Positions 1-11,124 are shown, counted from the first letter of the stretch. The stretch: 64,000 bases of DNA from Azorinus chamasolen (GCA_963576725.1 OY755244.1:80723620-80787619), one strand, 5' to 3'. The notes: a model not told the origin generated them from the letters alone. Numbers and translations: made by a program.

Positions 1-215
1 TCAATATGAGGGAATGGGTTAAGGAGTAGATCCAGATCAATCAGCTCCTAGAATAGTCGTACATCTGATCAAGGTCTTTTCTATTTGCTTATGAAATTAG
101 CATAGACTCGACTCTAGTTTCTACCAGTACCAAAATAATCCTGTCATTATAAAACAAATCAGCTAATAACTATTCATGTTGTCAATATTTCTTACGTGAA
201 TATGCAACAGGGATA
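1..215 (+). repeat. T2 element fragment with T1 end at its left edge
   Basis: Bases 1-22 are the end of a T1 copy (...GAATGGGTTAA). The rest is a decayed T2 core (GTAGATCCAGATCA...CTGATCAAGG) and its long arm with TCATTATAAA and GCTAATAA. Confidence 0.6.
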
Positions 216-528
216 AACGAGCCCCGGACCTTCAGTACTTAGAATTCTGTTCTGAATAAAACCTGATTTTTGCAGAGGCATTTGTTATATTCCTGCCGAA
301 TCGGACAAATTAATCGATGTCAGACACGGACGTCATATTCCATTTATCATTTTTCGTTTTTAACCCAAATTTCAAGCAAGAAAAAAGATAAAGCATTGAG
401 TTTCTTGTAAGTCTAAAATCGCAACACGTGTCAAGGAATTAATAATGACGTCGCCAGTAATGACGACGAGAAGCGAATAGATCTGCGAATTCAGATCTAA
501 TACATCTACATACAACCAAGTATAGGTT
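216..528. other. Unexplained stretch
   Basis: No gene, no long open frame and no family that recurs in the window. Confidence 0.4.
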
Positions 529-636
529 AGAGCTTATAAACTGCAGTCTTCGGAAATAAGACGGCCGATAACGCGAGCGAAGCGAAGCGTTTTAGGCCGT
601 CTTATTTTCGAAGACTGCAGTTTATAAGCTCTAACC
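529..636. repeat. Near-perfect 42-bp inverted repeat with GC-rich loop
   Basis: Arms read GGTTAGAGCTTATAAACTGC... and its complement. The loop contains the CpG-rich GCGAGCGAAGCGAAGCG. The right arm ends next to the left end of the element at 640-1672. Confidence 0.8.
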
Positions 637-639
637 GAT

Positions 640-1672
640 TTAGTGATTGCCCTACTTTTCAACAGGCTCAGTTTATAAGCCCCGCCCACTGAGCAATGAC
701 AAACTTGTATATAGTCACGTGATTATGGTACATCTAAAACATCATCCGTTTATGCAAAATACCCAGAAAACCCACCAATCAAACAAACGTCGTCTTTGTT
801 AATATTCTCACGTGTTTATGTTTTGAAAATCCTACACAGTGAAACTGATTTCGCGCCTTTTTCTTGTAAACATTGCCATATTTGGCTTTGTCACGTAATC
901 AAATATTCCCCGTCTATGTGTAAAACAGTTTGACACAATTTTCTGGAGGCAAAATAATAACAACAATAATGACAACAATCTGTCGTTGACCTGCTCTCTG
1001 GCACCGAGCAAGCAGACTTATCTAACGAAGATTTGTAAGCCGAGAAGACCCAGATCAGACAACTCCTATGCTGTCTTATCAGGGTCTACTCGGTTTACAC
1101 AGATTTAAATCTTCACTGGTACCGAAACCCAAACATTCATTATATTATTATCAGAATATTGAAATAAGAATAATTACAAAATATTACAGGTTTGATTGTT
1201 TATGTTTTGTTGAACAGATTACGGTTTCGAATACAGGTTTGCGCTTATTTCCTGATTTATTTGCTTATTTACATTAGTCCTTTTTCAATATAATCCTGCT
1301 TCAACAGGTGGGATTTTCGTGATTTATTTGTCCATTTTCTATTGTGTCTATAATTCTGCCTCTCAGTTTATTTGCCCAATTACTATTGACTCTATAATTC
1401 TGCCTCTCAGTTGTTTGCATTACAGTCTTCCTCTCCACGTTTTACACACGTGTACGTGTGTATACTCTTTCACGTCTCGATAGCGTCATAACAGCAACTC
1501 GTCCGATTTGTCTAGTAGTGGGCGGAGTTTTGTTGCGCATGCGCACTGGAAGGTTTGTCTTCGAAAGTTAGAGTCGATTTTATAAAAATTATGAGGATTA
1601 GAGTCTGAAAAATTTCAAAAATGCGGCTCGTTGATTGGATGGAAAAGTAGGGCAATCACTAATTTGCCTTGC
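640..1672. mobile_element. Putative inverted-repeat DNA element, about 1 kb, non-coding
   Basis: TTAGTGATTGCCCTACTTTT near 640 is repeated in inverse near 1648-1668 (AAAAGTAGGGCAATCACTAA). No transposase frame lies inside; it contains a small T2 core scrap at about 1043-1098. The target duplication is unclear. Confidence 0.5.
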
Positions 1673-1734
1673 CTATGATTACTATTAACTAAGTGGCATA
1701 AGCATTTGAGAAACTATTGCCAGCTTGTCAAACA

Positions 1735-1983
1735 GTTAGGACCCTGATAAGATGCCGATACCAGGCGCCTCACCTGAATCCAAGTTGTTTACAAATGCGA
1801 CTCGTGTGGGATAAGGGTTGATATAATTAATATTGATAAAATCGCTGCCAAATTCTGTCGTCTGCTAACTTTGTCGTCTGCAACAAATTTTCATTCTTTT
1901 GATTTTCTTCATTTTTGTCTCATCTGGGTCCAAACTGTTTGCATAGGTAATCACAGATCCGGCATTGGCAGCGAAAGGGTTAA
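1735..1983 (-). repeat. T3 element, reverse, with a second degenerate core beside it
   Basis: 1850-1983 carries the T3 long arm (CGTCTGCAACAAATTTTCATTC) and the end GGCAGCGAAAGGGTTAA. 1740-1830 is another decayed core ending GTTTACAAATGCG. Confidence 0.65.
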
Positions 1984-2185
1984 CCGTCTTTTTGAAAATT
2001 GGTATATTGTGTTTTTCTATGTATAAGATGTTTACAAAAAAATCAGCAATTGAAAATTTATTAAAGTGCATCATAGTGGCAATTCAGTCAATTCTGTCTA
2101 TACTAGTTACAATTACCCGCTCATGAATTTTGCAAAATGCTGTTGATGAATGTACTGTTGTACCTGAGATAAGTACACCTAGCCC

Positions 2186-2418
2186 TTAACCCTTCACCTG
2201 ACGAATATTCATGTAAAATATATGACATCATGAATATTAATTAGGATGTTTATGATTGCACTTAAACACATGAAGTTTTTGCCATAGCAGAAACTATAGA
2301 ATCACATTTTTATTACAAGCAATTAGAGCAAACCCTGAGCGGACGGCTCCTACAGGGTCTGTCTGATCTGAGTCTACACTGTTTGCAGATGCGACAAATG
2401 CGTCTCCAAGGCTTAGCT
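2186..2418 (-). repeat. T2 element, reverse
   Basis: TTAACCCTTCACC start, long arm with GAATATTC and CATCATGAATATTAATTAG, then core GAGCGGACGGCTCCTACAGG and GTTTGCAGATGCG. The right TTAA end is lost. Confidence 0.7.
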
Positions 2419-2541
2419 CAAAAGTCCAGATAAGATACATAAATTAAATTATTTCACAGAATAACTTCTTTTTTTCTCAACCAAACCTGGTGGAGAATTG
2501 ACGATTTTAGTATTTGAATACACACCTTTATCTGTTGCTCT
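2419..2541 (+). repeat. J element without its central palindrome
   Basis: Left end GTCCAGATAAGAT, right end TTTATCTGTTGCTCTG and GACGATTTTAGTAT as in other J copies; the CGTCTCTTCGAGACG centre is missing. Confidence 0.65.
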
Positions 2542-2921
2542 GTTAACTCTTACAATGCTAAGCCCGTCCTAATTGGAATTTGCAAACAGTGTTGATACAG
2601 ACTAGACATCGAGTGACCCGGTGCCAAATTGTTTGACACTTGATTGATAGTTTCTCAAAAACTTGAACTAACCAATTGTGTTTGTAGAGTATGAACAGAT
2701 TGTTATTTTCAGTATGTTAGGGATTGAAAGTTGTATTAGCATCAAACTAATAAGAATGTGTTCACATCATATAAAACTTTGTTATACGATTGCATTCTGA
2801 CATTATGGTGTTACATCTTAGTATGAAGCAGTGCTAAAACGTACTTGTTTTCAATGATCATTGTCGTGGTACTTATGATCGTAATGTACACCATAGCTTC
2901 AAATAAGACACGACCATTTAC

Positions 2922-3117
2922 AGGGGTCCAGCCAGACAAGACGCGTACATTTAAACATTTTCAACAATAACCTCTTTATATTTCCACCAAATCCTATATT
3001 GTGACCCCTCTTTAGAATCGTCTCCAAGAGACAACTCTAAAGAGTGGTCACATTATAGGGTTTTGTTGAGAGATGATAATTTTAGTATTTGGGTACACAC
3101 ATTTATCTGTAGCTCTG
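2922..3117 (+). repeat. J element (hAT-like palindromic MITE)
   Basis: Central palindrome TCTTTAGAATCGTCTC..., ends GGTCCAGCC and TTTATCTGTAGCTCTG. Flanking octamers CATTTACA and CATTTATT agree at 6 of 8 positions, fitting an 8-bp target duplication. Confidence 0.7.
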
Positions 3118-3236
3118 CATTTATTTAATAACCCCACCTTGAATTATCTTTGTAAACAGAGTAGACCCAGATCAGAGAGCTCCCATGGTCTGTTTTATTT
3201 GCTGTCACGTAACTGGTCTGATTATCCAATGCTTAT
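3118..3236 (+). repeat. T2 fragment
   Basis: TAACCCCACC then GTAAACAGAGTAGACCCAGA, core and GCTGTCACGTAA; right side cut by the next J element. Confidence 0.5.
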
Positions 3237-3425
3237 AGAGGTCAGGATAAGATGCGTAAATAAAATCATTTTCAAGAATAATTTCTTTATTATCTCCACC
3301 AAACGCTATGTTGCGACCACTCTTTAGAATCGTCTCTTCGAGACTATGCTAAAGAGTGGTCGCAACATAGGGTTTGGTTGAGAAATGACGATTTTAGTAC
3401 TGAGTACGCATGTTTATCTGTTTAG
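3237..3425 (+). repeat. J element
   Basis: AGAGGTCAGGATAAGATGCG left end, palindrome CGACCACTCTTTAGAATCG..., right end TTTATCTG; good match to the copy at 27619. Confidence 0.75.
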
Positions 3426-3429
3426 TATT

Positions 3430-3644
3430 TTAACCCTTTCGCTGCCAATAACGGATCTGTGATTACATATGCAAACAGTTTGGATCCAGATGAGACGCCG
3501 AGTAACTCGGCGTCTCATCAGGATCCAAACTGTTTGTTACTGTTACTATGTTTTTGAAACAAAAATGAAGAAAATTAAAAGAATGAAAATTTGTAGCAGA
3601 CGACAAAGTTATCAGACGACAGAGTTTGGCAGCGAAAGGGTTAA
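3430..3644 (+). repeat. T3 element, full length
   Basis: TTAACCCTTTCGCTGCC to GGCAGCGAAAGGGTTAA. Central palindrome GGATCCAGATGAGACGCCGA / reverse, then a purine-rich arm with GAAGAAAATTAAAAG. TTAA ends fit a piggyBac-type target. Confidence 0.85.
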
Positions 3645-3771
3645 AACAATCATTAATTCCATTGACATTCATAATGGGTGGGGTCTGGTATGAATATTCA
3701 CCAGGTTATTTGACTTGACTAGACTTGACAGACACAAATAAAGTTGTTATTCTAAATTGAACCTATCTCGA

Positions 3772-3840
3772 AGGCCTGGTGCAAAACTATTCTAACTCCT
3801 TCATAAAGTGATGGAGTTAGAATAGTTTTGCACCAAGCCC
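3772..3840. repeat. Perfect hairpin, 27-bp arms
   Basis: GGTGCAAAACTATTCTAACT and its complement around a 12-bp loop. It does not match the other families here. Confidence 0.8.
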
Positions 3841-4229
3841 TCGATCTATCATCTAGCGAAATTTTCCTTGCAGTAAAGCGGCCTCTCAAGAAGGCGATTA
3901 GATGTATTTACCAGGAAATAACTACTACTTTGTGATTTATGCGAAGAGTGTTGGCACAAGTTACGGTATGTTCTTGTGTGGAAAAGAGATAACAAGTCCA
4001 AAATGCATCATTAATATTAGAAAAAACGTTCCCCTCTTCACTGGGGACATTTGTTCAGCTTAGACAGCTAATTCTGTAGCATTTTGTATTCTTTGTCAAT
4101 AAATAAAAGTGTTTACCGGCAGAATTGAATCGCTTAAGATGATGATCCTTTTACAGCAAGGTTTAGGAGTATGCAAAATTCATTGATTGCAGTGTTGAGG
4201 ATATTTCCATCTTGACCCTTATAACGCTA
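3841..4229. other. Unexplained stretch
   Basis: No gene or known family. A short hairpin TTCCCCTCTTCACTGGGGA near 4030 is the only structure seen. Confidence 0.4.
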
Positions 4230-4458
4230 TTAACCCTTTCCTCCATAAATACACCTTTCTACGCCTCTGTAAAAGTCACCTTTTGAAACCATTGTGATAC
4301 ATAGAGCATTTGCTCATGTGGAGCAAATGCTCTATTTATCACGATGATTTCAGAACTACAAACTTCAAAGAGTTTACTTTTCGCTTGTTAATGCTCCTTT
4401 TCAGTAGATTTATTCAAAGAGGTTGGATATAAAAATATCCAATGAGGTAATTGGTTAA
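4230..4458 (+). repeat. T1 element, full length
   Basis: TTAACCCTTTCCTCC start, palindromic centre GAAACCATTGTGAT...GAGCATTTGCTC..., right arm CTTTTCAGTAGATTTATTC, end GGTTAA. Confidence 0.85.
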
Positions 4459-4589
4459 TAATATGAGTCGCATTTGCTTGGTCTGGGTGAGATGACGAGT
4501 ATTTTGGCGTCTCATCAGGAGCCAATCTCTTTGACACCATGTCAACAGTTTCTCAAAAGCTTGATCGAATCTTAGCATATTATCCCCTA

Positions 4590-4796
4590 GTGACGCGTTT
4601 TACGCATTTATAGAAGTCACTTTATGAAACCATTGTGATAAATAGAGCATTTGCTCCTATAGGAGCAAATGCTCTATTTATCACAATGGTTTCAAACTAC
4701 AAAATGCTAAATGTTTCCTGTCCTCTAGATAATGTTCCTTTTCGGTAGATACATTTAAATAGGTTGGGTCTAAAAAAGAGAGAATGAGTTATTTAG
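4590..4796 (+). repeat. T1 element, ends decayed
   Basis: Intact 70-bp palindrome with GCTCCTATAGGAGC at 4653-4666 and the long arm CTTTTCGGTAGATACATT; terminal TTAA sites mutated. A T3-like core scrap lies just left, 4478-4545. Confidence 0.75.
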
Positions 4797-4889
4797 CCAA
4801 ATCTGAGCGGACAAATCCAAGGGTTAAGGTAGGTTTTTAGCTAGAGGGGGTGGGAATACTATTTTATTAATATCGACTATCAATTTGTG

Positions 4890-5062
4890 TATAGTAGAAC
4901 CCCTCTAATGCGACCACTTAAACGTGTGCGTCTATTCAAGCAGGCGGTAGCTTAATGCAGGGCGAAAGTTATGCAGAAAGCTCCTACAGTAGCTTTATGC
5001 ATAACTTTCGCCCTGCATTAAGCTTCCACCTGCCTCTATCACCAGGTATCAGACCTGTTTTT
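4890..5062 (+). repeat. M-a element, right end truncated
   Basis: TATAGTAGAACCCCTCTAAT left end, CAGGCGGTAGCTTAATGCAG arms and inner palindrome. The right terminal repeat is absent. Confidence 0.7.
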
Positions 5063-5470
5063 GGTGGTGCTTTAAAGGGGGTCTGTATGCTGAGGTACTT
5101 CAGTTTTAACAGCAATTCTCCCAACAACATTACATATAAATATTTGAATAGTTTTGTCCCAAATAATACTTATAAATCGGGAAAGGTTAGAGGAACGTTC
5201 TAAAGATTGCCAACAGTCTGCAGTTTTACATGTTGAATGAGAACTGTTCTCGAAATCAGGCAGGAAATTAGGAAATGACACTAAGTGGAAGATAGAGCCC
5301 TTTAGAAACAGAAGAATCGCGCCAACTGTTATCGGACAGGACTTTTCACAAATAATGGAACAGTTGTGTGCTGTAGAACAACGTCCTGTTCTAAACGCTC
5401 ATTCATTTATTGAACATAGGAGCTTTTAAAAGCAGGTGGTTGCTTAATGAAGGGCAAAAGTTAGGATGTC
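5063..5470. other. Unexplained stretch with M-type scrap at 5410-5470
   Basis: Nothing recognised until AGCAGGTGGTTGCTTAATG, a half arm of an M element, at about 5424-5445. Confidence 0.4.
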
Positions 5471-5923
5471 GGGTTGCTCGGAATCTCATCTCTTTACGCT
5501 GCTTGCAATGCAAATTTATTAGTTTTTGACATACAGACAAATACAAGTGTAGCTCAGTGATATCTGCCCAGTGTCTCGTCAGCAATACAGTACTTTGATC
5601 ATTACACCATCAACCGTCCTTTAATCAGTTTCTTTATAACACCATGTCACACACACGTTATTGCAACTGCAAATTCAATTGGTGCAAACAAACACATTCA
5701 TGACAGCATTATTCCTTATGCTGAGGTAATACGTATGTCGCCTTACAATCCGATATGTTCCAATGTTCACGAACTTCCAATTCGTTGAAGCTTTAAAAAA
5801 CCTTGTGACAATTAGCCTGGAACTTGGTGAGATGACGAGGTATTCGACGTCTCAACTACATTTGTTTTGTACATCCAAGCTGCTTGTAAATGTTAAGTCA
5901 GGTCGCACCTGACCGGGTAAGTA
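5471..5923. other. Unexplained stretch; weak tRNA-like (SINE-like?) segment near 5550
   Basis: GTGTAGCTCAGTGATATC at about 5547-5564 resembles a polymerase III A box, but no convincing B box follows. A T3-like core scrap lies at 5817-5860. Confidence 0.3.
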
Positions 5924-6163
5924 TTAACCCTTTCAGCGCCAAATTTCTGATTGTCGTCTGCAATCCAATTGTGTTAGATATTTCGGGAAAATAAGTAAAT
6001 AAGATAAATAAATGCAAATTTCAAAGGAAATAAAGCACATATATAGAAATACATGTATAGTTTAAGGACAAAAAGTGAAGCCCCTGATCAGACGCCGCCG
6101 TCTGATCTAGGACTGTAATATTTGTTGTGGCGCATTTTGTGACATTGGCGGTGAAAGGCTTAA
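5924..6163 (+). repeat. T3-related element
   Basis: TTAACCCTTTCAGCGCC to GGCGGTGAAAGGCTTAA, short core GATCAGACGCCGCCGTCTGATC. A second left half of the same type starts at 6596. Confidence 0.7.
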
Positions 6164-6595
6164 ACATGCTGTAGACTAGATACCATCTTTAATTTATTGA
6201 CTAGGTCTGTTATGTGAGCTCACAATTGCTGGTTTACTCGCTTACCGACACATGTGTTAGATTAAATGAAAATGTTAGAATAATTTTATTTCCTTCAAAG
6301 CAATATGCGAACCCGTAATACTATTAGCAAACGAATCGGAAGTTGTGTGTTGATTAACGTCCGTTTCTGCCAACTACGGGCACAGAACCCCCCCCCCCCG
6401 GGGGGCGTGATGTCCTTCTCTGATTATCAACAGAATATATCTTGTTCCTTTACATGCCCATTGTAAAGCAATAGGTAAAGATTCTCAACTAAACCCCATG
6501 GTGTAACCACTCTTTCAACATCGGCCCGAAGAAATGAAAGTTATGAAAAAAAATATTAAAAGTATAATTGACACGTATTGACCGCTACAAATAAT
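6164..6595. other. Unexplained stretch with a C/G homopolymer palindrome
   Basis: A run of C followed directly by six G at about 6389-6406, otherwise no recognised feature. Confidence 0.4.
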
Positions 6596-6775
6596 TAACC
6601 CTTTCGGCACCAACTTTCTAATTGCCGTCTGCAAATCAATTTTGTTACATAATTCCGTAAAATAAAGAGCTTTCTGTATGATTTTCGCCCTGCATTAAGC
6701 TGCCATCTGTCCCCAAGACCGATATTTATACTAACTTGAACATCAGGTTAAGAGGGGTTTACTATACTGCACTTG
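6596..6775. repeat. T3-like left half joined to M-d right half
   Basis: 6596-6664 matches the T3-related left arm. 6666-6775 is the right half of an M-d element (CTTTCTGTATGATTTTC, GCATTAAGCTGCC, end near ACTATACTG). Confidence 0.6.
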
Positions 6776-6800
6776 ATCAGTATTGACCACTTTTGTAGTA

Positions 6801-7030
6801 TTAACCCATTCCCTCATATTGACGACTTTTGACGACTCTGTAAAAGTCACTTTGTGAAACCATTGTGATAAATAGTGCATTTGCTCCTATAGGAGCAAAT
6901 GCTCTGTTTATCACAATTGTTTCAAACTACACAATTCTATTTTTTTTTCTTTTCTCCAGTTAATGCTCCTTTTCGGTAGATTTATTCAAAGAGGTTGTAT
7001 CTAAAAATAGCCTATTAGGGAATGGGTTAA
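6801..7030 (+). repeat. T1 element, full length
   Basis: TTAACCCATTCCCTC to AATGGGTTAA; centre GCTCCTATAGGAGC at 6893-6906; long arm with CTTTTCGGTAGATTTATTC. Confidence 0.88.
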
Positions 7031-7067
7031 CTGGGCGGTTGATTGGTGCCAACCCAGTTCAGCGGAT

Positions 7068-7275
7068 AGGGTGGAATCGAATGGAATGCAATGGAACGGA
7101 AAGAAATGGAACGCACTTGGATTGGATTGGATTGAATAAGGGTGGGTAGGGATGGAGATGGGAATGAGATGGTATGAAATGTGATGAGATGGAATGGAAT
7201 GGAATGACATGGCATGGTGTGGCATGGGAGACATGCAATGGAATGGAGATAGGAGATTGGGGATGGGGTGTGTAT
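7068..7275. repeat. Degenerate GGAAT/ATGGA simple-repeat tract
   Basis: About 200 bp of purine-rich GGAAT-type pentamers (ATGGAATGGAATGGAATG and variants). The minus-strand open frames of 62 and 100 codons here, rich in His, Pro and Ser, come from this tract. Confidence 0.8.
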
Positions 7276-7469
7276 GGGATATAATAAGATGATTATATTT
7301 CAAACGTATATAACAATATGATAATATATCATATACTGTGACCGATCATATTCATTTAAGAAGAATGTCAAAGGTAAGTTGTACATGTAGCACGTCATAT
7401 AAAGTTTTAGAAAGTAACGAACCCAATCAATATAGTAAAGTATCTCCAACAAAACCATTCAAAAGCAGT

Positions 7470-7612
7470 ATGATTCTGGAGTTTTTAAATCAGATGGTAG
7501 CTTAATGCAGGTCAAAACAATATACAGAAATCTCATGAGCTCTCTGTATTACATATGTGCAACCACCTGCTTTTATAGACGCATGTATTGGTAAACAATG
7601 TGGTCGCTCTGG
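7470..7612. repeat. Decayed M element
   Basis: CAGATGGTAGCTTAATGCAG and GCAACCACCTGCTTTTATAG flank a mutated palindrome; terminal repeats not visible. Confidence 0.5.
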
Positions 7613-7639
7613 GGAGACATTGCTGTATTATATATGATA

Positions 7640-8239
7640 TACAGTAAAATTTCGATTATTCGAACACTTAAAGGGGAAGTCCCTGCATTCGAAACGTTTC
7701 AAAAATGCCTAAAATACACAAAACTCATTTGTTTATATGCTGAAAAGAAGTATATCGCAAGAAAACCAATCGAATAAACAACGAAGAAGACACAACTTTC
7801 ATATGTTTGATATGTTATTCGGCAAAGTACATGTATTAGTATTTATTCTACTCGCGTTTTAGTTTCGTTTACTGTTCGACCAAGGTCGATGATATTTTGT
7901 CGTAGAACAAGTCTCGATGAAAACGGTTTATTTTGTATCACAGGGGCAATTTTCGATATAAGTTCAAATTGACGATCTTCATAATAACGATTAGAACATA
8001 ACAAATATTAAGTTTTATGACATTATTGAAAATATGCGTTCATTGTAGGAACTTCCTCTTTAAATACACCTTATTATCGATCTTTAAGACATGTGGCAGC
8101 TTAATGCATGGTGAAAGTCATGCAGAAAGCTCCTCTAGGAGCTTTCTGCATGACTTTCACCACGCATTAAGCAGCCCCCTGCCTAAAATGGTCTAAATTC
8201 TTCTATACAGAAAATTCGAATAATCGAGATTTTGCTGTA
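7640..8239. mobile_element. M-e element (TA-flanked, TTCGATTATTCGAA ends) with nested insertion
   Basis: TACAGTAAAATTTCGATTAT at the left and its diverged complement ending TTTTGCTGTA at the right. Inner arms GTGGCAGCTTAATGCATGG with palindrome GCTCCTCTAGGAGC lie at 8090-8185. The left half is split by the element at 7667-8064. Confidence 0.75.
7667..8064. mobile_element. Small inverted-repeat element nested in M-e
   Basis: Bounded by TTAAAGGGGAAGTCCCT and AGGAACTTCCTCTTTAA. No coding capacity. Terminal repeats of about 16 bp with TTAA or TTA at both edges. Confidence 0.55.
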
Positions 8240-8914
8240 CTAATATTACATATTACATTTCATTGTCATACTGCCAATCCGAGAAACAGAATATCAGGCA
8301 AGGCAAGTCTCATGACATTTTGTTTGGAGTTATGACGTTATTTTCAGAGATCTAATACACGCTGTGGTTAGGCCAATAATGCAACCAGTCTAGCTAATGG
8401 TTGAAATATAAGATTATTTACATAAACCACAAGAGTTTTTGTAAACATAATACAATCTACCTTTATCACTAAATAAATGACTGCAGTCGAACCAAGGCAG
8501 GAAGTGCAATCCAATTTTCCCTTGGGCAAATGAAACATTGAATTCTCAATACTTAAATTGCAGCTACACTGTTAAATTGTATTATGCTCTTCGCTCTAAT
8601 TCTGGAAATTCCAAAACTATTACAAATTAGATATGATTCTGCAACTTGTCAGGTAATCTGGATTTTGCTTGGAATAAAGATATTTGAACGAAATAACTGA
8701 ACAGAAAATTGCAAATATAAGAGTAAACGTCAACAAACATGTAAGGACGATGAGCAACAGCACCATACGTATCAAGCTTAATCAAGGTTAAGTTGAATAC
8801 AATAACAAGACATAGCAGACAGTCCAGGGACATTACTGAATCCAAATGCAATGTACGCACATTGGCTATAGGGGTCCGGGGCATGCTTCCACTGGAAATG
8901 TTAGATTTGTGTAG
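8240..8914. other. Unexplained unique stretch
   Basis: No gene or recurring family seen; the longest open frame (85 codons, minus) has no recognisable domain. Confidence 0.4.
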
Positions 8915-9035
8915 TTTTTAAACCATTGTGATAAATAGAACATTTGCTTCTATAAGAACAAATGCTCTATTTATCACAATGGTTTCAAAGTGAGACTTTT
9001 ACAGAGGTGTCAATATATATGAGTGAATGCGTTAA
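8915..9035 (-). repeat. T1 element, reverse, long arm missing
   Basis: 70-bp palindrome (AAACCATTGTGATAAATAG...) and the short arm GACTTTTACAGAGGTGTC to GCGTTAA. Confidence 0.75.
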
Positions 9036-9197
9036 AGCGTACATAACAAGACAGAAAGTTTTATCAAATTCTACCCCCTTAGCCTTCGAATTTTGTTATA
9101 TTTTGGCAATTATAATAATGTGTTTTACCTTTCAGGTGTATGTTACACATGCACATGCGTATCGCTAGGTATGTCCCTGATGGCAGAAGGCTTTCTA

Positions 9198-9448
9198 TTA
9201 ACCATTCGCTTGCTGAATTTCAAAATACATTTCTCCTTCTTTACCCATGCCCTGTTGTATAATTACATATTATCTTCACTGTGTACAAGTATTTCGCTGT
9301 GCAATCACTGCTGTGGAGTGCACTGGTTGCACAATCAACTTGTAAATAGTGCAGACCCTGATGAGACAGCTCCTGCAGGAGCTGTCTAATCTGGGTCTTC
9401 ACTATTTACAGGTAGGTATATTGACGTGAATAGCAAGCGAAGGGTTAA
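9198..9448 (-). repeat. T4 element, full length
   Basis: TTAACCATTCGCTTGCTG start; unique arm; palindrome AGACAGCTCCTGCAGGAGCT flanked by TGTAAATAGTG; end AATAGCAAGCGAAGGGTTAA. 251 bp, same length as the inverse copy at 14631. Confidence 0.85.
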
Positions 9449-9639
9449 AACTGTCTATGCAGCAAGTTTGTTACTCTTCAGACTAGAAGTACAGTATCAA
9501 TATATATCCAGCCAACAGTAAAACTGTTCTTCTTTTGAGTCAGAAAATGTAATCAAAAATTTAACTATCTACTCTGTATCCTCAGCTTTTAAGTTTAGTT
9601 AGATCTATTTCAGAGTTCACCTGGTTCAATCAGTAGAAT

Positions 9640-9800
9640 GCTGCCGGTCACGGTGACCCCAATTTCACCCTTTTCTATATGAATATTCATGTAAGAAATA
9701 ATGACATCATGAATATTAACTAACTGAAGGTTTGTACACTAACACCAAAATGTTTTGTATCATGACATAAACAGTTTTCTTCAATGCAACTTGGGATTAC
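9640..9800 (-). repeat. T2 long-arm fragment
   Basis: TATGAATATTCATGTAAG and CATCATGAATATTAACTAAC as in the T2 long arm; core missing. Confidence 0.5.
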
Positions 9801-10856
9801 AGCTTATCATTAGTTTTATCGGTAGGCGTCCTTCGAATATAGTTTATGCTTAAATGTTTTCTACGGAAGCCTTATTCGGAGTAACAAATATTAATTTGAG
9901 CGAGGTGTTGGTCTCGATCCGATGATATTTTTCAAATATTTATCAGAGTATAAGTAAGCTACTTGTGAAGATGAAATAATACTTCAAGAACGAACGTTAC
10001 AATCTGCTATAACCCGGTCTGACTTGATCTATGTCACTTTTCTAAGTGGGGCATGAACCCGGGAGTCACTTTTCTGTAGAGTGTCATTATTTTTTCATTA
10101 TGGGAAAATGAAACTCAGGCTATTAACGTGTAATCTTATTAAGACATTTACTATATAAAATAATCCGTATGGTGAATCAAGTGTGGATGACATTAAATGG
10201 GTTTTGTCTATATACCACCTGTAGGAACCACCCATGCTGTAGACGACTGATACCTTAAGTAACTGCAAAACGAAATTCTCAGGTGTTACACAGCCAATTA
10301 ACATACATTGTACTATGCATTTTGCGATTTTAACTAGCGACTTGGAAATTTACCTGATATCAGTCCGCCAGACGGCTTTTAGTAGGTTCTACTCTGATAA
10401 TTACATGTATATACTTACCTCCTGTATGGTTGACTATTCTGATCCACTCTATGCATGTATTTCATGTGAGAAGCAAGTAAATGTTACATGCCTTCTGTTT
10501 TCACTGTCAGTTTCTTGGAACTTGGCGGGAGTATTACACATTCCGGATGCAGATATATGTTAAGTTACTTATCGTCTCATCTCAATCTAAAACGGCTAAT
10601 ACGGATACCAGAATGTAGCTGACAGTGTTGAAATATCCAGTAGGATTAAAATTACACATGTTCCCTTTATATTATATTTGTTTTTTGTTTTCGTTCTGCC
10701 TTTTGTTTTCAATATGTACATCCCTTTTTCTGTATGAGTCTATCTATTTGCAATACAGGGTATATCCATATACATGTATTAGCTATTGCTGTGACAATTC
10801 ATCGTAACCATCTCCAAAGTACGTTTCGTTGGAGAGACAGTTGGGGTACTTGAATT
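9801..10856. other. Unexplained unique stretch
   Basis: Several open frames of 60-82 codons with no recognisable domain; no family match. Confidence 0.4.
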
Positions 10857-10921
10857 GCATTTATTGAGAAATTATTTTATTTCGCAATGAATAAAATATT
10901 CAAAAAAAGGGAATTAATATA

Positions 10922-11120
10922 ATACATAAATACTCGAATTGCTCTGATCTAATATTTCGACCACTAAGGGCCTTTTTCAAAGATTATTATGTCAAAATAC
11001 ACGTCACATTTTTGTTACATGCATTCAGTCATAAAATCAAAGAGAATTTGACTGATAATCTTTGAAAAAGGTCCTTAGTGGTCGAAATATTAGATTAGAG
11101 CAATTCGAGTATTTATGTAT
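10922..11120. repeat. Long inverted repeat, 66-bp arms, about 66-bp spacer
   Basis: ATACATAAATACTCGAATTG... at 10922-10987 returns inverted at 11054-11120 with only a few mismatches. The right arm contains AAGGTCCTTAGTGGTCGAAA, a phrase like those in retroelement ends. It is unlike all T, M, J and P families here. Confidence 0.85.
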
Positions 11121-11124
11121 TTTA

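Noticed and set aside
5540..5625. tRNA gene or tRNA-derived SINE
   Set aside because: An A-box-like GTGTAGCTCAGTGATA is present but there is no good B box, no cloverleaf and no second copy.
7001..7303. 100-codon minus-strand open frame rich in His, Ser and Pro
   Set aside because: It is the translation of a GGAAT-type simple repeat and the flanking T1 end; no domain and no homologue recognised.
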